64,000 bases of DNA, taken from positions 3,596,001-3,660,000 of the forward strand of contig JAPFFF010000001.1 in the NCBI GenBank assembly GCA_039105265.1, read 5' to 3'. The notes beneath the pieces were generated by a model that saw nothing but the letters and a program-made list of their open reading frames with translations, searched no databases and was not told the DNA's origin. Within the stretch, counting starts at the first letter, position 1. Every line of letters begins with the position of its first letter. The position numbers and the translations under genes were made by a program. This DNA is from Tritrichomonas musculus (taxonomy: Eukaryota > Parabasalia > Tritrichomonadida > Tritrichomonadidae). Shown piece by piece: positions 1 through 9,580 of this stretch.

Positions 1-202
1 CGAGTAATCGTGAATGTTGGAATATAAGTCGCTTTCCTTTTTCATATGTTAATTTGGTCATTGATGTCTTTTTCGGATTTAACTCAATCGGTGGACAACC
101 TGGAATTGTTACTGAAAGAGGGCATGCCATAGCGTTGAAATTACGGCATGTGACATAGTTGACAATAAATTCGAGGACAAAATCGGGAGATTGGCGAGTC
201 AT
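1..202 (-). CDS. 5' end of an unknown protein, running off the left edge
   Basis: An ATG on the minus strand at 202-200 opens a frame with no stop down to base 1, giving about 67 residues that begin MTRQSPDFVLEFIVNYVTC. Codon choice looks like that of the neighbouring real genes. The segment contains two Cys, a Pro-rich stretch (IPGCPPIELNPKK) and no signal peptide. The 3' end lies outside the window. I do not recognise the family. Upstream the DNA becomes strongly AT-rich, as expected for an intergenic promoter, with a TCAAAA just before the ATG. That an N-terminus is present is fairly sure; the function is unknown. Confidence 0.55.
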   Translation of the reverse strand, partial: MTRQSPDFVLEFIVNYVTCRNFNAMACPLSVTIPGCPPIELNPKKTSMTKLTYEKGKRLIFQHSRLL

Positions 203-611
203 TTTTGATGTTAAAATAAAATTTTTCTATTAATGAAATTCTCAGAAAAAATTTAACGCTTTGAAAAATAAACGTAGATGTGACAATATACGTTAATTGG
301 TTTGAAAGATATTTTTTATATAACATATCAGACCTTTGCAAAAATGAAAATTTATATCATTTTATAAATCAAAATATTATATTAAAATGATTATATAACT
401 ACTTTTATATCCAACGTTATTAATTGATAAATTAGCTTTTATGATCATAATTTCTCTTAGAAATTAAATTAAATTTATTCTTTATATACTACTTTCATAT
501 GGAATATATGAGTAAATAAAAAAGTAAAAAGTGACTTCTAAGCAAATATAAAAGACAAAGATTCGATAAATAAAATTCTAATATTTTATTACCTCTCAAA
601 AATATTAATAA
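203..611. other. Intergenic spacer, nothing recognised
   Basis: AT-rich spacer between the edge gene and the 3' end of the VPS26-like gene. No ORF, repeat or RNA gene is convincing here. Confidence 0.6.
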
Positions 612-1550
612 TTATTGTTTTTCACTACCAACTTCATGAACTCTCGATTCTTGGTTGATTTTGTCTATATCTTCTTTTCTGAATCTATTGAAATATACTT
701 TCATTTTTTTGAAGTATTTTTTGCCATTTTCATCGGACATTTCAACACGGAGGTAATGTTCAACTTCAAGTGTTGATCCTTTGAAATGTTGGTAAGGCCA
801 TAAATCAATATCTCCCATATATATTCTGATTGGAATAAAATCTCCTCTAACTGGAGCGCCATCAAGAATATCATAAGTCTTTAATAGTGTCTTCTTCTTG
901 AAGTAACTTGTCTCTGAATTAAAAACTTCTGACCGGAAAATATTCATTCTCATGAATACAATTCTTAGCTTAACAAGAATGAAGCAAGCTGCTCCAACAA
1001 TGGGTTCTCTTGCATCATAAGCTTGACGAGGGAATATAAACTCTACATGCAAAACATTTTTGATACCAACTTCATTGTGCAATGTAGTTTTGAGAGGATA
1101 TGTAGCATATGAAAGTCCAATGAACTGTTTTTCAACAACAAAATCAGAAATACGATGGCAAATACGAACTTCAACGCCATATAATGCATTTATAGCTGTT
1201 CCATAATAAGTGTTTGTTGGGAGATTAATATTCTCGAATGTAAAATCTGTGGAAAGTTCATTAACAAGATCGCCTGGAGGCATTAAGCATTGAGTTCTTT
1301 CATAGAACCTTTCATATACTTCTTTATTTGTTGTATCACCTCGAAATTCACCAAAAACTGTCAGCATGATAGATTTATGACTAACTTTTTTACCTGGCGG
1401 AGGTTTAATAGTAACTTTTCCAGTTATGGTATCACTTCTATAATAGGCAACAATGTCAGGTGGCGAAAAATCCTTTATCTCGTCCATCAACTTTTGATTT
1501 CCAGGTATCTCAATAATAATTTCTGGATTAACGTGGAGGAAAGAAAGCAT
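612..1550 (-). CDS. VPS26-like retromer subunit (arrestin fold)
   Basis: A 312-residue protein close in length to human VPS26A (about 327). The start is taken at the ATG at 1550 because the next residues (MLSFLHVNPEIIIEI) line up with the usual VPS26 beginning, M-S-F-L then an acidic or hydrophobic strand; the frame stays open further upstream but only with a TTG. The C-terminal half carries the family hallmark pattern GAPVRGDFIPIRIYMGDIDL, followed by a VEHYLRVEMSDENGKKYFKK segment matching the strand that ends in R-Y-F-K-Q in animal VPS26. VPS26 pairs with VPS35 and VPS29 to recycle cargo receptors from endosomes to the Golgi or plasma membrane. No membrane segment is present, as expected. 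It stands alone, with no VPS35 or VPS29 nearby. A related arrestin-like protein (DSCR3/VPS26C type) is the main alternative. Confidence 0.8.
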   Translation of the reverse strand: MLSFLHVNPEIIIEIPGNQKLMDEIKDFSPPDIVAYYRSDTITGKVTIKPPPGKKVSHKSIMLTVFGEFRGDTTNKEVYERFYERTQCLMPPGDLVNELSTDFTFENINLPTNTYYGTAINALYGVEVRICHRISDFVVEKQFIGLSYATYPLKTTLHNEVGIKNVLHVEFIFPRQAYDAREPIVGAACFILVKLRIVFMRMNIFRSEVFNSETSYFKKKTLLKTYDILDGAPVRGDFIPIRIYMGDIDLWPYQHFKGSTLEVEHYLRVEMSDENGKKYFKKMKVYFNRFRKEDIDKINQESRVHEVGSEKQ

Positions 1551-2040
1551 TTTTTTGATTAGAATAACTTTTTTAATTTTTAATCGTAAAATATAATATT
1601 TTTTATTCAATTTTTTAAATTTACAATTGAATTATTTGTGAATAGTCATCAATAAAATAATTTGTATATTTAATAACTTGTGAAAACCCTACTAAAAGGC
1701 TATGCTTTTTAAAAAATGTATAAATATTAGACAATTATAAAAAAAAATTTGAGAACTCTTATCATCGTTAATCTAACAAAAAAAATTTGAAATAATTTTT
1801 GTTGTTTTTTACACACCAAAAGATAAGAATTGGTTATAACCAATCGAATGATCTGCAATGTATTCTTTTATGATGCAATTCATATATTTTTAAATACTTT
1901 TTGCAATAACCATTAAATTCGCTATAAAAAATAAACCAAAATACTTTTTATTTCCTTTAAAATAACATTTCCTTTAAAATATCATGTATTATTTATTAAT
2001 TAAATTCAAACAAAATAAATAATAAAAAAATAATATATTT
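1551..2040. other. Intergenic spacer, nothing recognised
   Basis: Very AT-rich DNA lying upstream of the VPS26-like gene and downstream of the SUMO-ligase-like gene. No feature supported. Confidence 0.6.
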
Positions 2041-4716
2041 CTATTTGTACTGACTAAGTTCTTTTCTAAATTCAGGTATATTTGTATAATTAGGCTGATC
2101 ATATTTAGCTGGCTTCAAAGGGCCTTCCTCAAACGTAATTCTTTTCCAATTCTGTTCAGTATGTGAAGGCTTCATTAATGATGTTAAAGCGTCAGCGCAA
2201 GCCATTCTTCCCTGATGCATTTCTTTATCCTCTTCAATTCTAATTTGCTGAGGAGGAGCCGCTGCTTTATTATCAAAGATCAAATCATTCAAATTGATAT
2301 TCGCCTCGCAATAAGGGCAAATAGCATAACCTTTGTTTAGGATGTCTTCAATTGCTCGAATAGCATAAAAACTGCATCCTTTACACATTGGAGTTCGAGC
2401 AAGTTGCACTTTTTCATTTTGTGTTGTTGAAGGCATTGCTGCTGTAAGAAGACTCGATAAAATATCATCAGCTTTTCTTTTCTCAACATATTGACAAACA
2501 AACCAAGTCAAAAAAGAAGGTGGAAAATTGCCAGATTGACATGTGACTTGAACAGCAAATCGTGATGGCGCTTTTCCTTCCTGAAAGAAAAGATAAAAAC
2601 TCTCATTTTCACCGAATTTTAGGGGATGAACTTCATTTTTATCGCATGTAACTGTTAATGAATATTGTACTGGATCGATTGTTTCATTGGCACAAATAAA
2701 CGAACCAAGAACAATATATTTTCTACAATTTTTGTTTGGTGCAAATTCGAGACGGTTTTTATTAAGTGAAAGATTCTTGAATGACGGTTTGCAGCCTTTT
2801 ACCTTTGAAAAAACCATAGGAAGCAATGGTTCTTTAAATTTATAATATGGATTAATGTTTACAGCTACTTGGGGACCAGCAGTGCCACTATTATTGTTGC
2901 TGTTATTTGGTACAGCAATTGATAGTGGATTTGCTGACTGGTTTGAATATGAAGTTGTTGGTGCTTGTTGTATTTGTTCTAGGAATGAAAGAGTGATTAC
3001 AATCCAGCTTGGATGGAAATTATTTATCACACTTTGAATGAAAAATTCTACTTTATCCTCTCTCTCTTTGCCTTGGTGAATATCAAAGAGACTGAAAAAA
3101 AGATCGGCTTTATCCTTATAAATAGAGTTGAGTAAAAGTCTCATTCGGGAAATTTCGGGAGGAACAGCGCCAAGGCCAACGCCGCATACCATTCCCATTT
3201 GAAGATTAGCGTTCATTGTTGCCTGTATTTGTGATGGTACTTGAATTGTGGGGATAATTGGCTGCTGTTGCGGATTATGCTGAGTTTGGCTTTGATTTGG
3301 CTGAGTTGGTTGTTGATTTGGTTGATTAGGTTGCTGAATTGGTTGATTTGGCTGAGTTTGTTGTTGGGTTTGACTTTGCTGAGAAGGTTGCTGCCCTTGT
3401 TGAGGTTGTGATGATGGCTGAGGCTGCTGTGAAGGAGGAATATTTTGGGGTTGATTAGGATTTGATGCTGAAGGTGATATACCAGGCATAGATCCAATGC
3501 TGCCCATGCTTGGCATACTTCCCATGCCACTCATTCCACCCATGCCACTCATACTTCCCATGCTGCTTAAATTTCCACTCATACTGCCCATTGTGTTGAT
3601 ATTGTTCATACTTGGCATTTGGCTAAGATTGATGCCACTGTTCATTGGATTCATTTGGTTCATCATATTCATTCCACCCATGACATTCATTTGATTCATA
3701 TTCATATTGGGCATACCACCCATTGGCATGCCCATGTTCATTCCCATATTCATGTTCATGTTCATTGGATTCATGTTATTCATGTTCATACCACCCATAT
3801 TCATATTATTCATATTATTCATATTATTCATATTATTCATGCTCATATTCATATTGTTCATTGAGTTCATTGGAGTTAGATTATTCATTCCTCCAAGGTT
3901 TCCCATTTGACCAAGATTAGGTATATTTGGTTGATTTGGTATCATAGAATGCTTTTGGCTTGTTGATGAAGATCCTGATTTGGTACTTCCACTACGAGAA
4001 CTGGGTGCTGGTGGTTTTTCTTGTGGAATTTCTGGTATCGAAGTTGAAGATGGAGTTGCTATATTTGGATTTTGATTCGAAGAGTTAGCGATATTATCGA
4101 TACTAGAAGATGGCGCTAAAGGATTGGACATTGAATTGGTAGAATTAGCAGTATTGTTTGCTGCAACTGGAGCAATAGTAGGTGTATTAGCATTAACGTT
4201 TGTATTGCTAACCATTGTACCGTTGGGTGGGGCAGTTGAACTTGACCTTTTTTTCTTAGTTTGAGTTGGTTGAGATGGAATACCGGTTGGTGGCTGCGTT
4301 CCTGATTGCGGTGGAATCATTTGAGGAAACATAGGTTGATGGTTACTATATTGATTTTGCATACCTGTTAAAGATGATCGATGACGTGGATTTGGCGCAG
4401 GAAATCCAAAAGATGGAGCAGCTGGAGGCATCATGTTGTGTTGTTTCATCATATTCTGTCCCATTGATGGTGGAATTTGATTTGGCATTGGGCCTGGAGG
4501 CATTTGTCCCATAGGATTTGGCATGCCTTGAAATGGCATCGCTTGAAATTGATTCATATTATTTGGTCTGTTCATTTGCATACTTGCGGGATTAAAATTT
4601 GGAATTCCTTTTCCAAAATTCGGTTGCATTTGCATTGCTGGATTAAAGTTTGGCATTTGCATTGGTTGTTGGGGCTGCTGCCCTTGAGGATATCCCATAA
4701 AATCATTTGGATTCAT
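2041..4716 (-). CDS. PIAS/SIZ-type SUMO E3 ligase with a Met/Asn/Gln-rich N-terminal region
   Basis: An 891-residue protein. Residues 1-520 are low complexity: Pro/Gln/Met-rich at first, then Asn-Met-Asn-Met and Gly-Met-Ser repeats (about 280-430), then a Gln/Pro/Asn tract. A folded region follows at about 540-890. Residues about 618-750 resemble the PINIT substrate-binding domain, with a phrase like RKYIVLGSFICANETIDPVQ and ending with EKRKADDILSSLL, which matches the PINIT to SP-RING linker. Residues about 770-815 carry a compact zinc motif C-K-G-C-S-F-Y-A then I-C-P-Y-C, then L-I-F-D, the layout of SP-RING (C-x-H-x-x-C-F then W-x-C-P-x-C, ending L-I-I-D). The first half of the SP-RING lacks some usual ligands, as SP-RINGs do. 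PIAS/SIZ proteins move SUMO from UBC9 onto nuclear substrates. The family call is good but rests on divergent motifs. Confidence 0.62.
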   Translation of the reverse strand: MNPNDFMGYPQGQQPQQPMQMPNFNPAMQMQPNFGKGIPNFNPASMQMNRPNNMNQFQAMPFQGMPNPMGQMPPGPMPNQIPPSMGQNMMKQHNMMPPAAPSFGFPAPNPRHRSSLTGMQNQYSNHQPMFPQMIPPQSGTQPPTGIPSQPTQTKKKRSSSTAPPNGTMVSNTNVNANTPTIAPVAANNTANSTNSMSNPLAPSSSIDNIANSSNQNPNIATPSSTSIPEIPQEKPPAPSSRSGSTKSGSSSTSQKHSMIPNQPNIPNLGQMGNLGGMNNLTPMNSMNNMNMSMNNMNNMNNMNNMNMGGMNMNNMNPMNMNMNMGMNMGMPMGGMPNMNMNQMNVMGGMNMMNQMNPMNSGINLSQMPSMNNINTMGSMSGNLSSMGSMSGMGGMSGMGSMPSMGSIGSMPGISPSASNPNQPQNIPPSQQPQPSSQPQQGQQPSQQSQTQQQTQPNQPIQQPNQPNQQPTQPNQSQTQHNPQQQPIIPTIQVPSQIQATMNANLQMGMVCGVGLGAVPPEISRMRLLLNSIYKDKADLFFSLFDIHQGKEREDKVEFFIQSVINNFHPSWIVITLSFLEQIQQAPTTSYSNQSANPLSIAVPNNSNNNSGTAGPQVAVNINPYYKFKEPLLPMVFSKVKGCKPSFKNLSLNKNRLEFAPNKNCRKYIVLGSFICANETIDPVQYSLTVTCDKNEVHPLKFGENESFYLFFQEGKAPSRFAVQVTCQSGNFPPSFLTWFVCQYVEKRKADDILSSLLTAAMPSTTQNEKVQLARTPMCKGCSFYAIRAIEDILNKGYAICPYCEANINLNDLIFDNKAAAPPQQIRIEEDKEMHQGRMACADALTSLMKPSHTEQNWKRITFEEGPLKPAKYDQPNYTNIPEFRKELSQYK
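3470..3900 (-). repeat. Met-Asn / Gly-Met codon repeat inside the SUMO-ligase-like gene
   Basis: The plus strand is a run of imperfect repeats of CAT ATT and CAT TGG GCC type triplets, coding on the minus strand for M-N-N, M-N-M and G-M-S-G-M blocks. All units are multiples of three, so the frame stays open, and several long antisense frames appear by the same cause. Repeats of this kind expand by slippage. Confidence 0.8.
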
Positions 4717-5359
4717 ATTCTTTTATTTGAAATTTTTCAATATGAAAAACAAGTTTTTTAACATTAAGAATCATATAAAAGACGTTTAAAAAATTTAAAT
4801 TTTATAAGATATCGTATTGAATAGCCAAAAGCCTTCTATTTCCTATCCCAAACTCCACAGCAGCACTTTTTATCAACAGTATTTTATTTAGCTTTTAACA
4901 TTAATTACATTATCCAATAACAATTTTATTATAATATATTTAAGTATTTGGACTAAAGACCGGACATCAATCATTATCATAATTTTTGCCCAATTATTAA
5001 ACGAAGAAACAAAAAAGGAATTAAAAATATCTCCAATCTCGTATAAATTCTGATTAAATAATCAAATATTTATATACCCAATAAAACAACTTAATATTAA
5101 TCATTAAATTTTCAATAAAAAAACGCAAATAAACAATTAATGGACTAGTTAACAATAATTTTATTGGAAATGGATGCATTTTTTAATAACCTTTTTCATA
5201 GGTAGAATTGCAGTAATAAAAAAAGATCTTTCAAATATGTTATTTAACATTTTTAGTCTCGATAATTGTTTATTTAAAAATAATACTAATACAATTATTA
5301 TATATAAATAATATTCTAAAAAATAATAAAATATAAAACATGGGAAAGATCGCCGTAAT
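4717..5359. other. Intergenic spacer, nothing recognised
   Basis: AT-rich spacer between two minus-strand genes. It must hold the promoter of the SUMO-ligase-like gene; a TCATA lies about 30 nt before its ATG and is a possible initiator. Nothing else is seen. Confidence 0.55.
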
Positions 5360-5650
5360 CTAGTTATAATCAAACAATGAAAGAGTAGGGAAAGTTGATA
5401 CGCCACCAAATGTTGGAATCGATGGTTCAGAGCAATATTGCTCCAAAAAAGCAGATGATGATGATGGTGATTCAGTTATTTTTGATGTTGATGCGAAAAA
5501 GTTACGTGGTTGCTGAATAAAAGAATCAGGATTAAGAGGACGATTCAATTTAGAGCCAATGGTAGAAGGATCTGTATTAAAGACACCAAAATATGTGCCG
5601 TTGCTTTGTTGTTGGGTGTAATCATCGTCGAACCATATGCTTGCAGCCAT
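5360..5650 (-). CDS. Small hypothetical protein (96 aa)
   Basis: The ATG at 5650 opens a 96-codon frame ending in TAG. The protein starts MAASIWFDDDYTQQQSNG and ends VSTFPTLSLFDYN. It is acidic, rich in Ser, Pro and Phe, with no membrane segment, signal peptide or known domain; it is probably largely disordered. Support for a real gene: higher GC than the flanks, plausible codon use, and a TCATT initiator-like motif 6-10 nt before the ATG. Its orientation matches the two genes downstream. Function unknown. Confidence 0.55.
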   Translation of the reverse strand: MAASIWFDDDYTQQQSNGTYFGVFNTDPSTIGSKLNRPLNPDSFIQQPRNFFASTSKITESPSSSSAFLEQYCSEPSIPTFGGVSTFPTLSLFDYN

Positions 5651-5656
5651 GTTAAT

Positions 5657-5661
5657 AATGA
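5657..5661 (-). promoter_or_regulatory. Initiator-like TCATT before the 96-aa gene
   Basis: Reads TCATT on the minus strand with its last base 7 nt before the ATG. This fits the trichomonad initiator consensus TCA-Y-(T/A), which sits just upstream of start codons. The motif is short and common in AT-rich DNA, so position is the main support. Confidence 0.4.
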
Positions 5662-6429
5662 TTTTGATTATTTAATATGCATTCAAAAATTCAATATAAA
5701 ACTGAAAAAATCCACTTTTGCGAGATTTATCTTTTTTATTTGTATTATTTAAAATTTATATTCAATATTTCAGAAAAAACAAAATCAAATATAAAATCTT
5801 CAATTTGCCAAAAACAATCTTCTGGATTAATAATAAAACAAAGTATGTTTATATTGGATACAAAAAAATTGTTATCAAATTCAATAAAAATTTTTATTCA
5901 ATTGCTTATTTTCAATAAAATCAATTTTGATTGAAAATTGAGGTTTGTATGAAATATTGAATTAATTTGCTAAACTATGTGAAGTGAGTAAATCAATTTT
6001 AATTTTATTAAAAAAAATCCATTTAAAATCAAGATTGATGTTTCGTACGATGATATCATTCAATTTTGAATATTTTGCAAGCAATCAAGGCTTTAAAAAT
6101 CCATAAGTCATTGTTTTATATTTTATTACAACTTTTTCAATTAGTTATCTCAAAAATAAGTCAACGAGATTTAGCAATTAGATAATCTTCAGAAATTACA
6201 AAAATTTCATTTCAGAATGCTTTTTGCTTTTCTATTTTCAAAGTGCTTGAACACATATATTGAAATTGTTTAAAGAAGAGATAATTAGGTTTTTAAATCA
6301 TTTTGGTGATCAAATTATAATAAATAGTTTCATTATTTTGACTTCATTAACTATTAAAATATGAATATTGGAAAAAAAATCTAGCAAATATAATGTTTAA
6401 AATATATAATTGCATCTTAATAAAATATT
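5662..6429. other. Intergenic spacer, nothing recognised
   Basis: AT-rich, no credible frame in either direction and no clear repeat. It ends at the TA target site of the next element. Confidence 0.55.
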
Positions 6430-6577
6430 TACCATCACTGGACAGAGTATTCATTCTCATATTAAGCCTCATATAAATTGTGAAAGCAATCAATTTCATA
6501 CAAATTTTTTGATAATAAATATCAAATATTCAGAGTTGTATTTAATTTTTCAGAAATAAATTCATAGAATTTGAATA

Positions 6578-6660
6578 TTAAAAAAACAAGACATTCAATA
6601 TTTGTGAGGAAAAAAACAAGACATTCAATATTTATGAAGGAAAAAAACAAGACAAACAAT
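6578..6660 (+). repeat. Short tandem repeat, about 31 bp x 2.5
   Basis: The phrase AAAAAACAAGACATTCAATA recurs about every 31 bp, followed by TTTGTGAGG or TTTATGAAGG; a third copy is partial. It lies inside the TA-flanked element and probably arose by slippage. Confidence 0.75.
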
Positions 6661-6886
6661 TTCTTAAAAAGATATTTTTAAATTTCCCTTTTCATTTTCC
6701 TCCTGAACATCAGGAGGCTTGCAATTTAATGATCTTTAATGGCTATTTTTTTTAAAAAAAATAATTACATTTACAAAAGAAGGAAATGCTTATTATATTT
6801 TCAGGTTCAATTCAAGAAAAAAAGAGCTTGATCAACAAAAATGATACAAAAAAAAATACATATAAATGAATGATAAATTAAATAAT

Positions 6887-7610
6887 TTAATAAAAAGAAA
6901 CTTTTTGATATTTGTTATTATCGCATTTGATAAACAAAGACGGAAGTTTATTTAATATTATTCCTGATGAATGATTATTTATTTCTAATATGGCTCTGAT
7001 TGCAGGATATTCTATTTTCATTATTTGATCGATATCATCAGCATGAAAATAACTTTCTTTATTGTATTGTTCCAACCGGTTTTTTTCTGAGGTTAAATCC
7101 TGTCCTGCATTGGGAACGTTTATTTCTGGAATGTTTTTATTTATACATTAACTGCTCATTATAACATTTTCATCGAATGGAGCCAAACCACTTATTCTGA
7201 ATCCGTTCTTTAGAATTTCTGTTTTGCACGACTAGATTTAAAGACATTCTTTAAACAATCAAGTATCTGTAAACAACGAAAATAACGATTTGCTCTGAGT
7301 TCGTAGGCAAGTTGAACTGCTTCTACAGTTTTAAGACAATTCAGATTTAAATAACATTCTTCTATTTTTTTTAAAGAAAGTAGAAATTTCTACATCACCT
7401 AAGTATTTTTAACCTCCACCTCTTGATTCATGCGGAGTCCAACGGTTTCCTGTTAAAGTTGTTCGGATAGAGTTATAAATAGCTTGAGGTGTAATGTCAA
7501 AACGCTTGGCAATTTCAATATTTGAATATCCACCAACTTTTAAATCGCAAATTTCCATTTGAATCTTTGAAAAAGTTTCTGTTTCTTCCTTTGTTCATTT
7601 GCAAAAGCTC
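6887..7610 (-). pseudogene. Decayed helix-turn-helix transposase-like gene
   Basis: Read from about 7610 leftward on the minus strand, the first segment (about 7420-7610) gives EICDLKVGGYSNIEIAKRF followed by DITPQAIYNSIRTTL, a clear helix-turn-helix of the kind found at the N-terminus of Tc1/mariner transposases, ending RWTPHESRGGG. After an unreadable stretch, a second coding-like segment (about 6887-7100) gives SYFHADDIDQIMKIEYPAI and ends KYQKVSFY. No single frame spans the region. The second segment has no recognisable catalytic motif and might come from another source. Its position inside the inverted repeats supports transposase origin. Confidence 0.5.
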
Positions 7611-7822
7611 ATTTATTATTAATTATTCAGCCACCTTTTCATATAGCATGTCACAAAAAAATATAGAATTATAATAAACTATTTAAATCAACCTCATATT
7701 ATGAATTCAAATTTTTCTGATTAAAAAAAAAAATCAGAAATTCTCTTTCAAAATTTTGTTTTGCTTTCACAATTAGTATGAGGCCGATATATATAAAATA
7801 TGAGGCTTGTCCAGTGATGGTA

Positions 7823-8428
7823 TAAAAAAAAAAAATTATAAACCTCGTATGCAGTTTTTATCGTACGCAAAACAAAAATAACTAGATAAAAACATTTGTT
7901 AAGATAATAAGCATTTTTGATAAAACCAAATAATTATATAACTTCTTATTTTTTTTTTGAACATTTGTTAGTATTTTGCTGAAATAAAGGTATATGATAT
8001 TGTATATTTTGAATGTTAAATGATCAAAATAATCAATTATAAAGAAAATTTAGAGATCGAATATAATTATTATTATCATCATTGATGATTTTAATGTTTA
8101 GTGTGTATAAATAATTATATTAGGTGTTATTATGTAAAAAATATCTACGTTGATATATATGTTAAACGAAATAATGAACAAAATATTATTTTTTTTCAAC
8201 TATATATATCCAAAATAAAAGAAAGATTTATTTGTTTTTTAACTAGATATATATAAATATTTTATATTATTATAAAATTAATATTATATTTTTAGTATTA
8301 GTATACTAATTATACTTTGAATAAATTTAATAATAGTAAGATACACTTCAATCTATTATTTGTTTTAATTATTAATAATGCATTGAAAATTTTGTATTCA
8401 ATGAATATTTTGTGAAGAAGTATAAAAA
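7823..8428. other. Intergenic spacer upstream of the PP2A-B gene
   Basis: Extremely AT-rich (long runs of A/T only). It must contain the promoter of the plus-strand gene at 8429. A TCAAT lies about 30 nt before the ATG but does not fit the initiator consensus well. Confidence 0.5.
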
Positions 8429-9580
8429 ATGAAAAAATGGATAAAAAAGTTTAATTTTACAGCAGACCATGATCACAACAACCCTATTACCTCTATTTCG
8501 GTGAATTGTGCTGGAAATCAAGTATACGCGGGAACCAAATCAGGTCAGATTTATTTATTTGAAAGACGACTTGATGGCTCATGGGACAACACATTAATTT
8601 GGGCAGCCAATCGTTCAATTGTTGATGCCATGCGGCATCAAAAAATTAGCGAAGAAGTAATAGATACCGACATTTTTTCAAATCAAAAAAAATCGCCGCT
8701 TTTAATTACAGCAGGCATTCGAGAAATTCGTGTATGGTTTATTTCAGATCGATATGAGACGTCAACGGATCAATACTTTGAGCCACAAGGAATTGAATTT
8801 CCGAAAGAAACGAATCGCCAAAGATTTGTGGCAGCTAATGAAATATCACTTTTTCAGACGATATATAGTTTTAGTTCAGTACGTGCATGTCCTGATGGTC
8901 TCACGCTTGCTTATACAGAAGAATGTGAAGTGAATTTACGCCGAATTGACAAAATGGAATCAATTTTAACTGTCTACAAAAACGACAGTGTTCTCACACG
9001 TGTAGATTTTGAGCCAAATCAATACGATGTCATTTTAACTGGTGATGAAAAAGGATTTTGCAGTGTAGTTGATCTACGAATACAACCTCAAACAACAGTT
9101 CCTACTTGTCGAGCAAATTGCGGAAGCTTTTTAAACGATAGATATACTTATGTTAATGATTGTCGATTTTCCCCAGATGGAACAAAATTTTTTTCCCGCC
9201 ATTTTGGAAACTTTTTCATATGGGATGTCAGAAACATGTCAGAGCCAATTACAAGTGCCAGCTTCCCCAAAAAAGGAAACAACAATATTAAGCTTCTATC
9301 ACCAAACGGGAAGGACTACTTCAAGTCTACGTGGGTCGATGGAAATCATGCTGCAACTGGCTGGCTTGGGGGCGAAATGTACCTAATTCCTGTTAATGGT
9401 GAAGTGACCAAATTATATATCACAAAAAATTCCCATAAAAAATCGAAGAAATTTTTCGGAAATGAAAAGAAAAAAAACTGGAAAAAATATCATTCTGTAA
9501 TGTCAATTGATGTCCCATTGAAAGGTCATAGAGCAGCCGCTTCTAACGGTGGTCAAATTTTCATATATGATTTAGAATAA
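8429..9580 (+). CDS. PP2A regulatory subunit B (B55/PR55-like), WD40 propeller
   Basis: A 383-residue protein; B55 subunits are usually 430-450 aa, so this is compact. The start is the ATG at 8429. Family-like blocks in order: ITSISVNCAGNQVYAGTKSG (blade 1, cf. STVEFNHSGELLATGDKGG), REIRVWFISDRYE (cf. TIKLWKISER), a blade with S-V-R-A-C-P-D-G-L-T, then VDFEPNQYDVILTGDEKGF followed by VVDLR (cf. [24 protein letters not shown]), and NDCRFSPDGTKFFSRHFGN then IWDVRNMSEP (cf. SDVKFSHSGRYMMTRDY then VWDLNMENRP). The B subunit directs the PP2A catalytic/scaffold dimer to substrates. A Lys-rich insertion (about residues 335-355, SHKKSKKFFGNEKKKNWKK) is unusual. The order of blades makes B55 much likelier than a generic WD40 protein, although divergence is high. 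Confidence 0.75.
   Translation: MKKWIKKFNFTADHDHNNPITSISVNCAGNQVYAGTKSGQIYLFERRLDGSWDNTLIWAANRSIVDAMRHQKISEEVIDTDIFSNQKKSPLLITAGIREIRVWFISDRYETSTDQYFEPQGIEFPKETNRQRFVAANEISLFQTIYSFSSVRACPDGLTLAYTEECEVNLRRIDKMESILTVYKNDSVLTRVDFEPNQYDVILTGDEKGFCSVVDLRIQPQTTVPTCRANCGSFLNDRYTYVNDCRFSPDGTKFFSRHFGNFFIWDVRNMSEPITSASFPKKGNNNIKLLSPNGKDYFKSTWVDGNHAATGWLGGEMYLIPVNGEVTKLYITKNSHKKSKKFFGNEKKKNWKKYHSVMSIDVPLKGHRAAASNGGQIFIYDLE

Larger units (their letters stand above)
6432..7820. mobile_element. Tc1/mariner-size TIR element flanked by TA (eroded)
   Basis: The left end reads CCATCACTGGACA and the right end reads the reverse complement TGTCCAGTGATGG. Similarity continues inward for about 60 bp as imperfect inverted repeats (GCCTCATA then ATTGTGAAAGCAA on both sides). 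Each end abuts a TA dinucleotide (6430-6431 and 7821-7822), the target duplication used by the IS630/Tc1/mariner superfamily. The length of 1,389 bp is typical of that superfamily. The interior has a broken helix-turn-helix gene on the minus strand. No catalytic DDE/D region could be read, so the copy is dead or a rearranged derivative. Confidence 0.7.

Noticed and set aside
1551-1610. Upstream extension of the VPS26-like frame by 20 residues
   Set aside because: It starts at TTG and adds a Lys/Ile-rich tail absent from the family; the ATG at 1550 fits the usual VPS26 start.
3213-3920. Antisense and shifted frames inside the SUMO-ligase-like gene
   Set aside because: Low-complexity triplet repeats keep other frames open; they have no domain and lie wholly within the real gene.
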